Source of the DNA: a virus
Length of the DNA stretch: 64,000 nucleotides
Reading direction: 5' to 3' (one strand)
Virus record (IMG/VR): IMGVR_UViG_3300031972_002304
Location: 1-64,000 of that record
A program made the position numbers and the translations under genes. This document shows, piece after piece, positions 63,788-64,000 of this stretch (positions within the stretch are counted from its first letter, which is position 1; each line of letters begins with the position of its first letter). Below the pieces are notes generated by a model. It did no database searches. It was not told the origin of the DNA and saw nothing but the letters and a program-made list of their open reading frames with translations.

Positions 63788-63991
63788 TTAGTGAACGGAG
63801 GTGAGCGAGCGAGCGGCTTGCTTGCCGGCCACGTAGCGGCGAGCGGCGCCCACCATGTCGATACCAGGGATCGTCGGCAGGTCGCCGCCCAGCGCTTCCT
63901 GTACGGCTGCCAGCTTCGCCAGCAGCTCGAAACACAGATCCCGGTATTGATTGCGCGTCAGGAACGACGCATCGAGGTCGCGAGCGTCCAT
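63788..63991 (-). CDS. Small leftward protein at the right edge, possibly 5'-truncated
   Basis: 67 residues visible. MDARDLDASFLTRNQYRDLC then ELLAKLAAVQEALGGDLPTI. Only 9 bases precede ATG 63991 in the window and no Shine-Dalgarno is visible, so the true start may lie outside. Function is unknown. Confidence 0.4.
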   Translation of the reverse strand: MDARDLDASFLTRNQYRDLCFELLAKLAAVQEALGGDLPTIPGIDMVGAARRYVAGKQAARSLTSVH

Positions 63992-64000
63992 GCCGCGCGG

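Noticed and set aside
1-64000. A Mu-like transposable phage explaining the broken host gene
   Set aside because: No MuA/MuB-type transposase is visible, and the phage has a tyrosine integrase with attP and HK97-type packaging.

Overview
The window reads as the genome of a temperate tailed phage with a long non-contractile (siphovirus) tail of lambda/HK97 build. Its host is a GC-rich alphaproteobacterium, probably in the Rhizobiales. This rests on HK97-type packaging and capsid genes, the -1 frameshifting tail chaperone, a tape-measure gene, a CI/Cro-like switch, a tyrosine integrase with a tRNA-derived attP, and a high-GC background with rhizobial-style accessory proteins. Nothing was searched against a database. 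Names come from motifs and recalled families.

Layout. Bases 1-90 are the in-frame end of a host homospermidine synthase gene, broken at about base 90. Bases 269-3922 hold small rightward genes: an SPOUT RNA methyltransferase, a C2H2 zinc-finger protein and an XRE regulator. From 4012 to 16442 come HNH endonuclease, small and large terminase, portal, S49 protease, capsid, a three-gene glycan-type cassette, connector and neck genes, tail tube and the frameshifting chaperone. From 16435 to 28590 come the tape measure, tail-tip genes, a J-like tip protein and a tail fibre with a probable SGNH hydrolase end. Bases 28667-30266 are the lysis module. Bases 30285-32946 are accessory: a GSCFA gene between twin terminators, a Lar-like gene and two leftward genes of unknown role.

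Bases 32949-33121 are attP with phased repeats, followed leftward by integrase, excisionase-like gene, helicase, RecT-type recombinase and other early genes up to 42129. Bases 42130-44560 hold the control and replication core: a leftward promoter with operators, a replication initiator carrying its own iteron origin, a CI-type repressor and a rightward promoter. From 44560 to 60553 a rightward early operon encodes an Acb2-like anti-defence protein, tRNA-Arg(UCU), a PhoB-like regulator, three DNA methyltransferase-like proteins, SNF2 helicase, RuvC-like nuclease, radical SAM protein, primase and DnaB. From 60587 to the right edge are small leftward genes including an ATP-dependent DNA ligase, several sharing one leader sequence.

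How it fits together. One repressor appears to control at least three places, since seven copies of an AAGCGACA-type operator lie before the leftward operon, between repressor and Cro-like gene, and at a second divergent promoter near 53750. attP is intact in the middle of the window, so the sequence is either a free or circularised phage map or the inside of a tandem array, while the broken host gene at the left edge points to a second junction. The most unusual parts are the glycan cassette inside the head operon, the GSCFA cassette, the origin inside the initiator gene, the overprinted cytosine methyltransferase and the Acb2-like gene.
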